Positions 1 through 6,845 of a stretch of DNA of 9,742 nt are shown here, piece by piece. The notes under the pieces are model-generated. The model had not been told where the DNA came from. It ran no database searches and worked only from the letters and a program-made list of their open reading frames with translations. The number at the start of each line of letters is the position of its first letter. Positions within the stretch are counted from its first letter, which is position 1. The position numbers and the translations under genes are program-made. Origin of the DNA: an uncultured Lachnospiraceae bacterium. GTDB taxonomy: Bacteria; Bacillota; Clostridia; Lachnospirales; Lachnospiraceae. The stretch lies in NCBI GenBank assembly GCA_910585065.1, contig CAJUCG010000126.1:1-9742 (forward strand), read 5' to 3'.

Positions 1-2758
1 GCACGAAGGAGGCCGCCGCATACAGGCGTGAATGGTACATCCACTGATCAACAACTATCATCGGTCTGTCCACTTTGGCTAGATGGCAGATAGAATCCTC
101 AGTCAGTACAGCCACGCCAAAGGAATTGATAAGCTCCGGAATGCCGTGGTTGATTTCCGGATCCACATGGTAGGGTCTTCCGGCAAGCACAATGCCGCGC
201 CTTCCCGTTTTCTTTAAATATTCTAAGGTTTCCTCGCCCTTTTTTCTTGTGTCGTTCCTCGCCGCAGTTAATTCCGCCCAGGCCGCCGCTGCCGCCGCGC
301 GGATCTCCTCCGCCGGGATCTGATTTTCGGCACTCAGATATTCCACAAGCCGTTTTGTCACGATCTCTTTGCTCTCCAGGGAGAGAAACGGATTCTGGTA
401 AACAATTCCATTTTCGCGCAGTTCCTCCACATTATTTTTGATATTCTCGCCGTAGGAGGTGACGATCGGGCAGTTATAGTGGTTGCCCGCTCCATCTATT
501 TCCTTGCGCTCATACGGGATGCAGGGATAAAAAATATAGTGGATTCCCTGTCCGATCAGCCACATAATATGTCCGTGTGCAAGCTTGGCAGGGTAACACT
601 CGGACTCACTTGGAATGGACTCGATCCCCATCTCGTAGATCCCTCTTGTCGAGAGTGGGGAAAGAATTACGCGGTAGCCAAGCTTGGTAAAAAAAGTATA
701 CCAGAATGGATAATTCTCATACATATTTAGCACGCGCGGAATGCCGACTGTCCCCCTTGTGGCAATCCCTTCTGCAAGCGGTTCATAGTCAAAATATCGG
801 TGTAGCTTAAAGTCGAAGAGATTCGGGATATTATCTTTATTTTTTTGTTTGCCGATCCCGCGCTCACAGCGGTTGCCGGAAATAAACTGTCTCCCGTCGG
901 AAAATTTGTTGATGGTCAGACGGCAGTTGTTTGTGCAGCCTTTACAGCGTCCCATTCCTGTCTCAAAGCGCAGCGCGCTGATCTGATCGATGGTGAGCAT
1001 TCCTGTATCCTTATGGTCATAGTGTTCTCTGGCGATCAGTGCCGCGCCGAACGCGCCCATAATCCCGGCGATATCCGGGCGCACCACATCCACGCCAAGA
1101 AGTGCTTCCAAACTTTTTAGTACAGCGTCATTGTAGAACGTACCGCCCTGCACCACAATCTTTTTGCCCAGATCTTTTGGATCGGCAAGTTTGATTACCT
1201 TATAAAGTGCGTTTTTAATCACCGAGTAGGCAAGTCCCGCCGAGATATCTGCGACAGTCGCCCCCTCCTTTTGTGCCTGCTTAACACGCGAATTCATAAA
1301 GACCGTGCAGCGCGTGCCAAGATCGGTCGGATTTTTGGCAAAGAGCGCGATTTTTGCAAAGTCCGCTACTTCGTAATTTAAGGATTTCGCAAAGGTTTCG
1401 ATAAAAGAACCGCAGCCGGAAGAACAGGCTTCGTTTAGCTGTACGGAGTCGACGGTTTCGCTCTTGATCTTAATACATTTCATATCTTGACCGCCGATAT
1501 CAAGAATACAATCCACATCTGGCGCGAAAAAGGCGGCAGCATAGTAGTGTGCCACGGTTTCCACCTCGCCCTCATCAAGCAGCAGTGCGGACTTGATCAG
1601 TGCCTCGCCGTAGCCGGTCGAGCAGGAGCGAACAATTTTCGCCCCCTTTGGCATGGCGGCATAGATCTCTTTGATTGCGCGGATCGTAGTTTTTAGGGGA
1701 CTGCCATTATTATTTGAATAAAAGGAGTACAGCAGAGAGCCATCCTCCGCCACAAGTGCCGCCTTTGTCGTGGTGGAACCTGCGTCAATGCCAAGAAAAC
1801 AGTTTCCCTTGTAGGAGGAGAGATCCCTTTTTTTGACGGAATGTGCGGCGTGCCGTGCCGTGAAAGAGCGGTAGGCGGACTCGTCCGCAAAGAGAGGGTC
1901 TAGGCGGCTGATCTCCATTGGAACTGCAACGCCGCATTTTAGGCGGTTGACAAGCATGGACAGGGGAAAAGAGATCTCGCCTGCATTTATTGCTGAGCCA
2001 ATCGCCGCAAACAAATGCGAATGCTCCGGGGCGATCACCTGATCATCCGTCAATTTTAAGGTGCGGATAAAGGTATTTTTTAACTCGGTCAAAAAATGCA
2101 GCGGTCCGCCAAGAAATGCGACATTGCCGCGAATTGGCTTTCCGCAGGCCAATCCGCTGATGGTCTGGTTAACTACCGCCTGAAAAATCGAGGCGGCAAG
2201 ATCGGGCTTTGTCGCACCCTCGTTGATCAGCGGCTGGATATCGGATTTTGCAAAAACGCCGCAGCGCGCCGCGATCGGGTAGATTGCCTGATAGGATTTC
2301 GCATACTCATTTAACCCCGCCGCATCCGTTTTTAACAGTGTTGCCATCTGGTCGATAAAGGAACCCGTGCCGCCAGCGCAGATGCCGTTCATGCGCTGGT
2401 CGATCCCTCCGGTAAAGTATATAATCTTCGCATCCTCGCCGCCGAGTTCGATCGCCACATCGGTTAGAGGGGCATAATCTTTTAGGGAAGCCGCCACTGC
2501 CACCACTTCCTGTACAAACGGCACACCGAGGTTTTTCGACAGGGAAAGACCGCCCGATCCGGTGATTACCGGATGAACTAACAGGTCTTTTCCGACGGAT
2601 GTGATTGCCCTCTCAATTAGTGTTGCAAGCGTGGACTGGATATTGGCAAAGTGCCGCTCATAGTCGGAGAACAAAAGCTTTTTTTCCCCATCTAAAAGTG
2701 CTACTTTCACGGTGGTGGAACCAATATCAATACCGAGATTGTAATTTTGATCAGACAT
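1..2758 (-). CDS. Large fused 2-hydroxyacyl-CoA dehydratase activase, partial (3' end outside window)
   Basis: An open frame of 919 codons runs from ATG at 2758 off the left edge. The first module starts with the ASKHA nucleotide-binding loop GIDIGSTT (residues 9-16) and has Cys127 (in NGICAGGTGSF) and Cys166 (in ARCGVFAKSD). These match the numbering of the [4Fe-4S]-binding cysteines of HgdC, the glutaconate-pathway dehydratase activator. A second module begins with GIDAGSTT (323-330) and has Cys445, Cys449 and Cys484. Next come a cysteine group (C605-x2-C608-x3-C612, C631) and a DUF2229-like region from about residue 670, with SECYPAK around Cys721. Known family members hydrolyse ATP to drive one electron into a dehydratase. 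Complete fused proteins of this architecture are about 1,400 residues, so roughly a third is missing here. No dehydratase subunit gene is in view, so the substrate is unknown; a double-cubane-cluster reductase role is an alternative. An upstream in-frame ATG at 2770 lies 5' of the ribosome binding site and is not preferred. Confidence 0.93.
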   Translation of the reverse strand, partial: MSDQNYNLGIDIGSTTVKVALLDGEKKLLFSDYERHFANIQSTLATLIERAITSVGKDLLVHPVITGSGGLSLSKNLGVPFVQEVVAVAASLKDYAPLTDVAIELGGEDAKIIYFTGGIDQRMNGICAGGTGSFIDQMATLLKTDAAGLNEYAKSYQAIYPIAARCGVFAKSDIQPLINEGATKPDLAASIFQAVVNQTISGLACGKPIRGNVAFLGGPLHFLTELKNTFIRTLKLTDDQVIAPEHSHLFAAIGSAINAGEISFPLSMLVNRLKCGVAVPMEISRLDPLFADESAYRSFTARHAAHSVKKRDLSSYKGNCFLGIDAGSTTTKAALVAEDGSLLYSFYSNNNGSPLKTTIRAIKEIYAAMPKGAKIVRSCSTGYGEALIKSALLLDEGEVETVAHYYAAAFFAPDVDCILDIGGQDMKCIKIKSETVDSVQLNEACSSGCGSFIETFAKSLNYEVADFAKIALFAKNPTDLGTRCTVFMNSRVKQAQKEGATVADISAGLAYSVIKNALYKVIKLADPKDLGKKIVVQGGTFYNDAVLKSLEALLGVDVVRPDIAGIMGAFGAALIAREHYDHKDTGMLTIDQISALRFETGMGRCKGCTNNCRLTINKFSDGRQFISGNRCERGIGKQKNKDNIPNLFDFKLHRYFDYEPLAEGIATRGTVGIPRVLNMYENYPFWYTFFTKLGYRVILSPLSTRGIYEMGIESIPSESECYPAKLAHGHIMWLIGQGIHYIFYPCIPYERKEIDGAGNHYNCPIVTSYGENIKNNVEELRENGIVYQNPFLSLESKEIVTKRLVEYLSAENQIPAEEIRAAAAAAWAELTAARNDTRKKGEETLEYLKKTGRRGIVLAGRPYHVDPEINHGIPELINSFGVAVLTEDSICHLAKVDRPMIVVDQWMYHSRLYAAASFV

Positions 2759-2763
2759 AAAAA

Positions 2764-2768
2764 CCTCC
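2764..2768 (-). promoter_or_regulatory. Ribosome binding site of the activase gene
   Basis: On the minus strand GGAGG sits 5 bases before the ATG at 2758. It lies downstream of the alternative in-frame ATG at 2770, which fixes the start at 2758. Confidence 0.85.
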
Positions 2769-2773
2769 ATGAA

Positions 2774-2789
2774 ATTTTATACATAAAAT
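2774..2789. repeat. Perfect inverted repeat in the activase 5' untranslated region
   Basis: ATTTTAT-AC-ATAAAAT is a perfect 7-2-7 inverted repeat. It lies between the predicted activase start site (about 2841) and its ribosome binding site, where a repressor could bind. It is AT-only apart from the spacer, so chance is a real alternative. It does not match a Rex or FNR site as I know them. Confidence 0.4.
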
Positions 2790-2844
2790 CCATTAAATGC
2801 ATATTATAAATAGGTAAGAATAAGGAACAAATCTCCCATGAATT

Positions 2845-2855
2845 CGTATTATACG
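2845..2855. repeat. Inverted repeat overlapping the activase -10 box
   Basis: CGTAT-T-ATACG is a perfect 5-1-5 inverted repeat that contains the whole -10 hexamer of the minus-strand promoter. It may be an operator or may simply follow from the TATAAT sequence. Confidence 0.35.
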
Positions 2856-2876
2856 ACAGAAAACGGGCGACTTCAA
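2848..2876 (-). promoter_or_regulatory. Sigma-A-type promoter of the activase gene
   Basis: Read on the minus strand, TTGAAG (2871-2876) is followed by a 17-base spacer and a perfect TATAAT (2848-2853). Transcription would begin near 2841, giving an untranslated leader of about 80 bases before the ATG at 2758. Confidence 0.75.
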
Positions 2877-3035
2877 GCAGAAATTTACGATTTAATGAAG
2901 TGTTTATAAATCTCCCTGTCGAAATAGAAATCGCCCCTGCGGCAAAAAGAATCCGGAAATTATATATTTTACTGGGGAGAAAAGCAATTTATGAAAACGA
3001 GACAGATAATTTATAGAAATGTTTCCAAAAATCGC
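2877..3035. other. AT-rich spacer between two divergent promoters
   Basis: No credible gene is seen here on either strand. The only structure I found is a weak long-range complementarity (TATAAAT at 2905-2911 with ATTTATA at 3009-3015, and CTGTC at 2916-2920 with GACAG at 3001-3005). It lies upstream of both promoters, outside both predicted transcripts, and is AT-rich enough to be chance. Confidence 0.5.
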
Positions 3036-3064
3036 TTGCTTTTTTTTTAGGCTTATACTATAAT
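3036..3064 (+). promoter_or_regulatory. Sigma-A promoter of rplS
   Basis: TTGCTT (3036-3041), a 17-base spacer and a perfect TATAAT (3059-3064). The expected start is near 3071, immediately 5' of the folded L19 leader. Confidence 0.8.
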
Positions 3065-3070
3065 AAGAAC

Positions 3071-3160
3071 TCGTGATACGATGTTCCGCTGTACATGCCT
3101 TAGCTGACACCGCAGAATGCGGACGTAGAAAGAACATCGAAGTAAAAAGGAGGTCGCAAA
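3071..3160 (+). promoter_or_regulatory. Probable ribosomal protein L19 leader (autoregulatory mRNA structure)
   Basis: The region between the promoter and the rplS ATG folds into a closing stem of 8 pairs, CGATGTTC (3079-3086) with GAACATCG (3132-3139). Inside is a tight GC hairpin, CCGCA-GAA-TGCGG (3110-3122), and a possible TAC/GTA pairing (3092-3094 with 3125-3127). The ribosome binding site AAGGAGGT (3147-3154) follows directly. An L19 leader is known upstream of rplS in Firmicutes and is thought to let L19 repress its own synthesis. The assignment rests on position and fold; I could not compare it with the family covariance model. Confidence 0.65.
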
Positions 3161-3508
3161 ATGAACGACATTATCAAAAACATTGAAGCTGCTCAGCTCA
3201 AGCAGGAGATCGCCAAATTTAATGTGGGTGATACCGTAAAAGTTTACGCGAAGGTAAAGGAAGGAAACCGTGAGAGAACACAGGTTTATGAGGGCGTTGT
3301 CACAAAGAGACAAAACGGCGGCGTAAGGGAGACTTTTACCGTGAGAAAGTCTTCTAACGGCGTTGGCGTGGAGAAGACTTGGCCGTTACATTCCCCGATT
3401 GTGGAGAAGATCGAGGTGACAAGATATGGTAAAGTCCGCCGCGCGAAATTAAATTATCTGCGTGAGAGAACTGGCAAAGCAGCAAAGGTAAAAGAACTTG
3501 TAAAGTAA
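3161..3508 (+). CDS. rplS: 50S ribosomal protein L19
   Basis: A 115-residue protein, the usual length of bacterial L19, which sits at the 30S/50S interface. Recognisable segments are FNVGDTVKVYAKVKEG (about 20-35), ERTQVYEGVV (about 38-47) and TFTVRKSSNGVGVEKTWPLH (about 58-77). It ends in the basic KVRRAKLNYLRERTGKAAKV tail. The ATG has an excellent ribosome binding site, AAGGAGGT with a 6-base spacer. It has its own strong promoter and structured leader and is followed by a hairpin terminator. It may therefore be expressed well above the downstream genes. Confidence 0.98.
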   Translation: MNDIIKNIEAAQLKQEIAKFNVGDTVKVYAKVKEGNRERTQVYEGVVTKRQNGGVRETFTVRKSSNGVGVEKTWPLHSPIVEKIEVTRYGKVRRAKLNYLRERTGKAAKVKELVK

Positions 3509-3572
3509 TTGGAGCGGCAGCAACCATAAAATATTGATGGTTTGGACGACAGATTGCAATAGGAAGTATGGA

Positions 3573-3608
3573 AAAACGGGACGGCGGGGAAGTTTGCTGT
3601 CCCGTTTT
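3573..3608 (+). terminator. Rho-independent terminator after rplS
   Basis: A 13-pair stem, AAAACGGGACGGC (3573-3585) with GCTGTCCCGTTTT (3596-3608), contains one G-U pair and has a 10-base loop. The 3' arm ends in TTTT and is followed by AAATTAGG, so the U-tract is short. No convincing promoter lies between it and lepB at 3641, so partial readthrough into the downstream operon is likely. A smaller hairpin (AACCAT 3522-3527 with ATGGTT 3537-3542) precedes it. Confidence 0.8.
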
Positions 3609-3640
3609 AAATTAGGTAGTTTAGAAAGGGCGGGCAAATA

Positions 3641-4252
3641 TTGGATTTTGAGATTGAATATCAAAAGGGAAGGAAAAAAAAGCGCAGGCGCAGCATTGCA
3701 GCAAAGGTTCTGATCTGGACACTCCAGATTATTGCCACTATTTTCTTTGCCTGGTTTATTATAAATATTGTTTTGGAAAAGACATCGGTTCTTGGGGATT
3801 CAATGGAGATGACACTCTCAAATGGCGACAGCATTATTGTCAATAAATTCGCCTATCTCTTTTCGGAGCCTGAGCGCGGCGATGTGATTGTATTTAAGCA
3901 GAGCGGTAGTGAACATGACTACTACGATGTAAAGCGGGTAATGGGGCTGCCGGGCGAGACAATCCAGATTGTGGACGGTATCGTCCATATCAATGGGGCG
4001 GAGGTATCGGAGAAAATCAACTGTGAGAAAATGCGGATTCCGGGACTGGCAAAAGATCCGTTTACATTGGAGGAGGAGGAATATTTTGTGCTTGGCGATA
4101 ACCGTAATAATAGCGAGGACAGCCGTTTCGCCAATATCGGGACGATCGTTAGGGAGGAGATTGTGGGAAAGGCATGGCTTCGCCTAAATGAATTCGGTTT
4201 TATCAGCACGATGAATTTATATAAAGAAGAGGAAGAAGAGCAGAAAAAGTAG
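3641..4252 (+). CDS. lepB: Type I signal peptidase
   Basis: A 203-residue membrane serine protease of family S26 that removes signal peptides from exported proteins. It has a basic N-terminus (KKKRRR, 12-17) and one membrane segment (about 23-45). The catalytic Ser54 is in GDSMEMTL and the catalytic general-base Lys98 is in VKRVMGLPGE. The conserved GDNRNNSEDSR block is at 152-162. The box around Ser54 has Met where most members have Pro (SMxPTL), which is unusual but not expected to abolish activity. The C-terminus is a short charged EEEEEQKK tail. The start is TTG at 3641, with AAAGGG 10 bases upstream; no in-frame ATG precedes the membrane segment. The Firmicute-type length and single membrane anchor match SipS-like enzymes. 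Confidence 0.95.
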   Translation: MDFEIEYQKGRKKKRRRSIAAKVLIWTLQIIATIFFAWFIINIVLEKTSVLGDSMEMTLSNGDSIIVNKFAYLFSEPERGDVIVFKQSGSEHDYYDVKRVMGLPGETIQIVDGIVHINGAEVSEKINCEKMRIPGLAKDPFTLEEEEYFVLGDNRNNSEDSRFANIGTIVREEIVGKAWLRLNEFGFISTMNLYKEEEEEQKK

Positions 4253-4293
4253 TGCTGCCGCAGAATAAAAACAGAAAAAAGGGAGAGAGGAAA

Positions 4294-5136
4294 ATGCAGT
4301 ATCAGTGGTATCCGGGACATATGACAAAGGCAAAACGCCAGATGCAGGAGGATCTAAAGCTGATCGATGTGATTATTGAGTTAGTGGACGCGCGAATTCC
4401 GCACAGCAGCAAAAATCCGGACATCGATACAATGGCAACTGGAAAGGCGAGAGTGATTCTTTTAAATAAGGCAGATCTTGCGGACAGGGAAAAGACCGCG
4501 CGCTGGAAGGCTTATTACGAGGCGGAGGGCTATTTTGTTGTCACCGTCAATTCAAAGAGCAGCGCGGGGGTAAAGGAAGTTGAGGATGCAGTAAAAAAGG
4601 CCTGTCAGGAAAAGATCGAGCGCGATCGAAAACGCGGCATTCAAAACCGTCCCGTCCGCGCGATGATTGTCGGAATTCCCAACGTGGGAAAATCGACATT
4701 TATCAATGCTTTTGCGAAAAAAGCGATCACAAAAACGGGGAATAAGCCGGGTGTGACAAAGGGAAAACAGTGGATTCGTCTAAACAAAAGTGTTGAGCTA
4801 CTCGATACGCCGGGGATTCTCTGGCCAAAATTTGAGGATCAAAGTGTGGGGCTGCGCATTGCGTTAATCGGCTCCATCAACGATGAAATTCTTGTGACGA
4901 CAGAGCTTGGATTTGAACTTTGCAATTTCCTGACAGAGCAGTATCCCGGCGCGCTTTCTGCCAAATACGGAGTGGAGGAAGATGAGGATGGGAATGTAAT
5001 GTTAGAGCGCGTTGCAAGGGCGCGCGCCTGTTTAAAAAAAGGCGGGGAACTTGATATAGAAAAGGCAGCGGGATTTGTATTAGATGATTTTCGAAATGGA
5101 AAAATTGGATGTTTTACATTGGAGATGCCGGAATAA
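4294..5136 (+). CDS. rbgA: Ribosome biogenesis GTPase RbgA (YlqF)
   Basis: A circularly permuted GTPase of 280 residues that acts late in 50S subunit assembly. The motif order shows the permutation: G4 NKAD (58-61) precedes G1 GIPNVGKST (127-135), G2 Thr155 in KPGVTKG, and G3 DTPG (171-174). The N-terminal QWYPGHMTKAKRQM is the family signature, and its His9 is the residue implicated in GTP hydrolysis in Bacillus RbgA. The C-terminal helical domain (about 190-280) binds the ribosome. The ATG at 4294 is preferred over the in-frame GTG at 4252, because it has GGGAGAGAGG directly upstream and gives a protein that begins exactly at the family signature. The gene is 41 bases after lepB. Its place next to rplS fits its ribosomal role. 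Confidence 0.96.
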   Translation: MQYQWYPGHMTKAKRQMQEDLKLIDVIIELVDARIPHSSKNPDIDTMATGKARVILLNKADLADREKTARWKAYYEAEGYFVVTVNSKSSAGVKEVEDAVKKACQEKIERDRKRGIQNRPVRAMIVGIPNVGKSTFINAFAKKAITKTGNKPGVTKGKQWIRLNKSVELLDTPGILWPKFEDQSVGLRIALIGSINDEILVTTELGFELCNFLTEQYPGALSAKYGVEEDEDGNVMLERVARARACLKKGGELDIEKAAGFVLDDFRNGKIGCFTLEMPE

Positions 5137-5197
5137 TCGTGAATCAGAACAGGAAAAAATAGTAAAATAAAAGAAATAATTGGAAAGGAAAGAATGT

Positions 5198-6013
5198 ATG
5201 TGTGAGGAAAAAAAGAAGAATCTTGTGGAAAAACTCGGTGCGCATTTGGAGAAGGGAAAAATGACTTTAGCGCAGATGGACGACATTTTAAAAAACGCGA
5301 GCGACAAGCTTGCAGATTATATTAAGGCATTTAGGGCGGACACTCGTCCTGGTGCGCAGAAACTGGTGGACAAATATCAAAAAACCCTGGATAAACTGGA
5401 GGAGGAGAAAAAGCGTATCTTTAAGATGAAGGAGTATGAACGCCGCTATGCGGAGTATGAGTATATTGCAGGTATTGACGAGGTGGGGCGGGGACCTTTA
5501 GCGGGACCTGTTGTCACCTGCGCCGTGATTTTGCCCAAGGACTGCGATATTCTTTATATCAATGATTCCAAGCAGCTTACCGAAAAAAAGCGCGAGGAGC
5601 TTTACGAGGAAATTACCGCCAAGGCGATCTCGTATGGGATTGGTATTTCCTCGCCGCAGCGCATCGACGAGATCAATATTCAGCAGGCGAATTTTGAAGC
5701 AATGCGCGAGTCCATCGCCAACCTTTCTGTAATTCCGGATATTTTGCTCAATGATGCCGTGACCATTCCGGAGGTGCGGATTCCGCAGGTGCCAATTATC
5801 AAAGGGGACACAAAGAGTATTTCGATCGCGGCGGCAAGTATTGTCGCCAAGGTATTTCGCGATCGGCTGATGGCAGAGTATGACAAGCAGTATCCGGGGT
5901 ACGGTTTTGCAAGCAATAAAGGATACGGATCGGAAGAGCATATACAGGCATTAAAGAAATTAGGTCCGACACCGATTCATCGAAAGAGTTTTCTGCATAA
6001 TTTCGGCTATTGA
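5198..6013 (+). CDS. rnhB: Ribonuclease HII
   Basis: A 271-residue type 2 RNase H that cuts RNA in RNA-DNA hybrids and removes misincorporated ribonucleotides. The catalytic domain starts at about residue 88 with the GIDEVGRGPLAGPVV motif (Asp94, Glu95). The other likely metal ligands are Asp186 (ILLNDA) and Asp204 (KGDTKS), followed by the conserved SIAAASIVAKVFRD helix and YPGYGFASNKGYG. The first ~87 residues form a charged, mostly helical extension (KLEEEKKRIFKMKEYERRYAE), comparable to that of Bacillus RnhB. The start is ATG at 5198, 8 bases after AAAGGA; an in-frame TTG at 5180 would add six residues but has no better site. A 61-base gap without a terminator separates it from rbgA, so the two are probably cotranscribed. 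Confidence 0.96.
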   Translation: MCEEKKKNLVEKLGAHLEKGKMTLAQMDDILKNASDKLADYIKAFRADTRPGAQKLVDKYQKTLDKLEEEKKRIFKMKEYERRYAEYEYIAGIDEVGRGPLAGPVVTCAVILPKDCDILYINDSKQLTEKKREELYEEITAKAISYGIGISSPQRIDEINIQQANFEAMRESIANLSVIPDILLNDAVTIPEVRIPQVPIIKGDTKSISIAAASIVAKVFRDRLMAEYDKQYPGYGFASNKGYGSEEHIQALKKLGPTPIHRKSFLHNFGY

Positions 6014-6073
6014 TCAGGGCTTTTCAGAAAACAAAAAAGGCAAAAAAATTTGGCAGGAGGGAAGAATTAAAAA

Positions 6074-6463
6074 ATGGCAGTGAAAAACCCATATGAAAAC
6101 AATCCCTACAATGGATATGGCAGGGAGGAGAGCCGGGGAGAAAAGGAGAAAAAAGGTGCGGTGGTAACGGCAAATCTGCGGGAGGAAAAGAAAAAGACCG
6201 CGGTCGCGCTGGAGTATGATCCGGGCGAACAGGCACCGAAAATTATTGCGAGCGGCAGGGGTGTTTTGGCGGAGAAGATTATTGAGAAGGCACAGGAGAG
6301 CCAGGTGCCAATCCATAGGGATGAACGCTTAGCCAACACGCTCTCCAAACTGGAGATCGGCGACTTTATCCCCCCGGAACTCTATGAAGTGGTTGCGCAG
6401 GTGCTAATGTTTGTTGACCGGCTGGATAATATCAAGGAAAAGGTAATGGGAAAATCCGTATAG
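6074..6463 (+). CDS. Stand-alone FlhB C-terminal-domain protein (YlqH-like)
   Basis: A 129-residue soluble protein. Residues ~42-117 match the cytoplasmic domain of the type III export switch FlhB/YscU: TAVALEYDPGEQAPKIIASG, AEKIIEKAQESQVPIHRDE, then LEIGDFIPPELYEVVAQVL. It lacks the four membrane helices of FlhB and the NPTH self-cleavage site, which would stand just before the AVAL segment (here EEKKKTAVAL). The first ~40 residues are polar and look disordered (NPYENNPYNGYGREE). The same kind of gene (ylqH) lies by rnhB in Bacillus; its function is unknown. No flagellar or type III secretion gene is in this window. The ribosome binding site AGGAGG (6055-6060) is 13 bases from the ATG, longer than usual. 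The gene is 60 bases after rnhB and 14 before yraN. Confidence 0.88.
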   Translation: MAVKNPYENNPYNGYGREESRGEKEKKGAVVTANLREEKKKTAVALEYDPGEQAPKIIASGRGVLAEKIIEKAQESQVPIHRDERLANTLSKLEIGDFIPPELYEVVAQVLMFVDRLDNIKEKVMGKSV

Positions 6464-6477
6464 GGGAGGAAGATGGG

Positions 6478-6834
6478 GTGGGAAAAATAAATAAGCGTAA
6501 GCTTGGCAGCGAGAAGGAGCTTGCGGCAGCAGAATATCTTGTTGGGCAGGGTTACCAGATTCTGGAACATAATTTTTTTTGCCGGACGGGGGAGATTGAT
6601 CTGATCGCAAAGGATGGGGGCTATCTTGTATTTGTCGAGGTAAAATACCGCAAAGACAGCGCGTTCGGCTCTCCGCAAGAGGCGGTCACACCAAAAAAAC
6701 AGCGCGTGATCGCAAAGGCGGCGCGCTACTATCTGTTAAAAAATGGATATCCGCAAAACACGCTCTGTCGCTTTGATGTGGTGGCAATTGCAGGGCAGGA
6801 AATTCATTTGATTATCAATGCATTTGAGGGCTAG
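6478..6834 (+). CDS. yraN: YraN / UPF0102 family predicted nuclease
   Basis: A 118-residue protein, the usual family length, with a PD-(D/E)XK (Holliday-junction-resolvase-like) fold signature: Glu14 in the first helix (GSEKELAAAEYL), GEIDLIAKD with Asp41, and FVEVKYR with Glu54 and Lys56. The later SPQEAVTPKKQR segment is also typical. The family's substrate and role are not established. The start is GTG at 6478, with GGGAGG 8 bases upstream; the ATG at 6473 is in another frame. It lies 14 bases after the FlhB-like gene and 11 before pgeF, so translational coupling within an operon is likely. Being next to rnhB is common in Clostridia and suggests, but does not prove, a nucleic acid role. 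Confidence 0.93.
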   Translation: MGKINKRKLGSEKELAAAEYLVGQGYQILEHNFFCRTGEIDLIAKDGGYLVFVEVKYRKDSAFGSPQEAVTPKKQRVIAKAARYYLLKNGYPQNTLCRFDVVAIAGQEIHLIINAFEG

Positions 6835-6838
6835 GAGG
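6834..6838 (+). promoter_or_regulatory. Ribosome binding site that fixes the pgeF start
   Basis: GGAGG overlaps the last base of the yraN stop codon. It is only 1 base from the GTG at 6840 but 7 bases from the TTG at 6846, so TTG is the likely start. Confidence 0.7.
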
Positions 6839-6845
6839 GGTGAGA

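Noticed and set aside
247..2314. Several plus-strand open frames of 64-91 codons in the left part
   Set aside because: All are antisense to the continuous 919-codon activase frame, which has strong motifs on the minus strand.
2905..3016. Long-range stem in the AT-rich spacer (2905-2920 with 3001-3015)
   Set aside because: It is outside both predicted transcripts, mostly A-T pairs, and explained by composition.
4252..4293. GTG at 4252 as the rbgA start, overlapping the lepB stop codon
   Set aside because: It would add 14 residues before the conserved N-terminal signature and lacks a good upstream site; ATG 4294 has GGGAGAGAGG directly before it.
3922..4320. A 132-codon open frame on the minus strand across the end of lepB and the start of rbgA
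   Set aside because: It is antisense to two clear genes and its translation is Ser/Leu/Phe-rich low-complexity text typical of a shadow frame.
5498..5941. A 147-codon open frame on the minus strand inside rnhB
   Set aside because: It lies wholly within the well-supported RNase HII coding region, has no family-like motif and no ribosome binding context; it is a shadow of the real gene.
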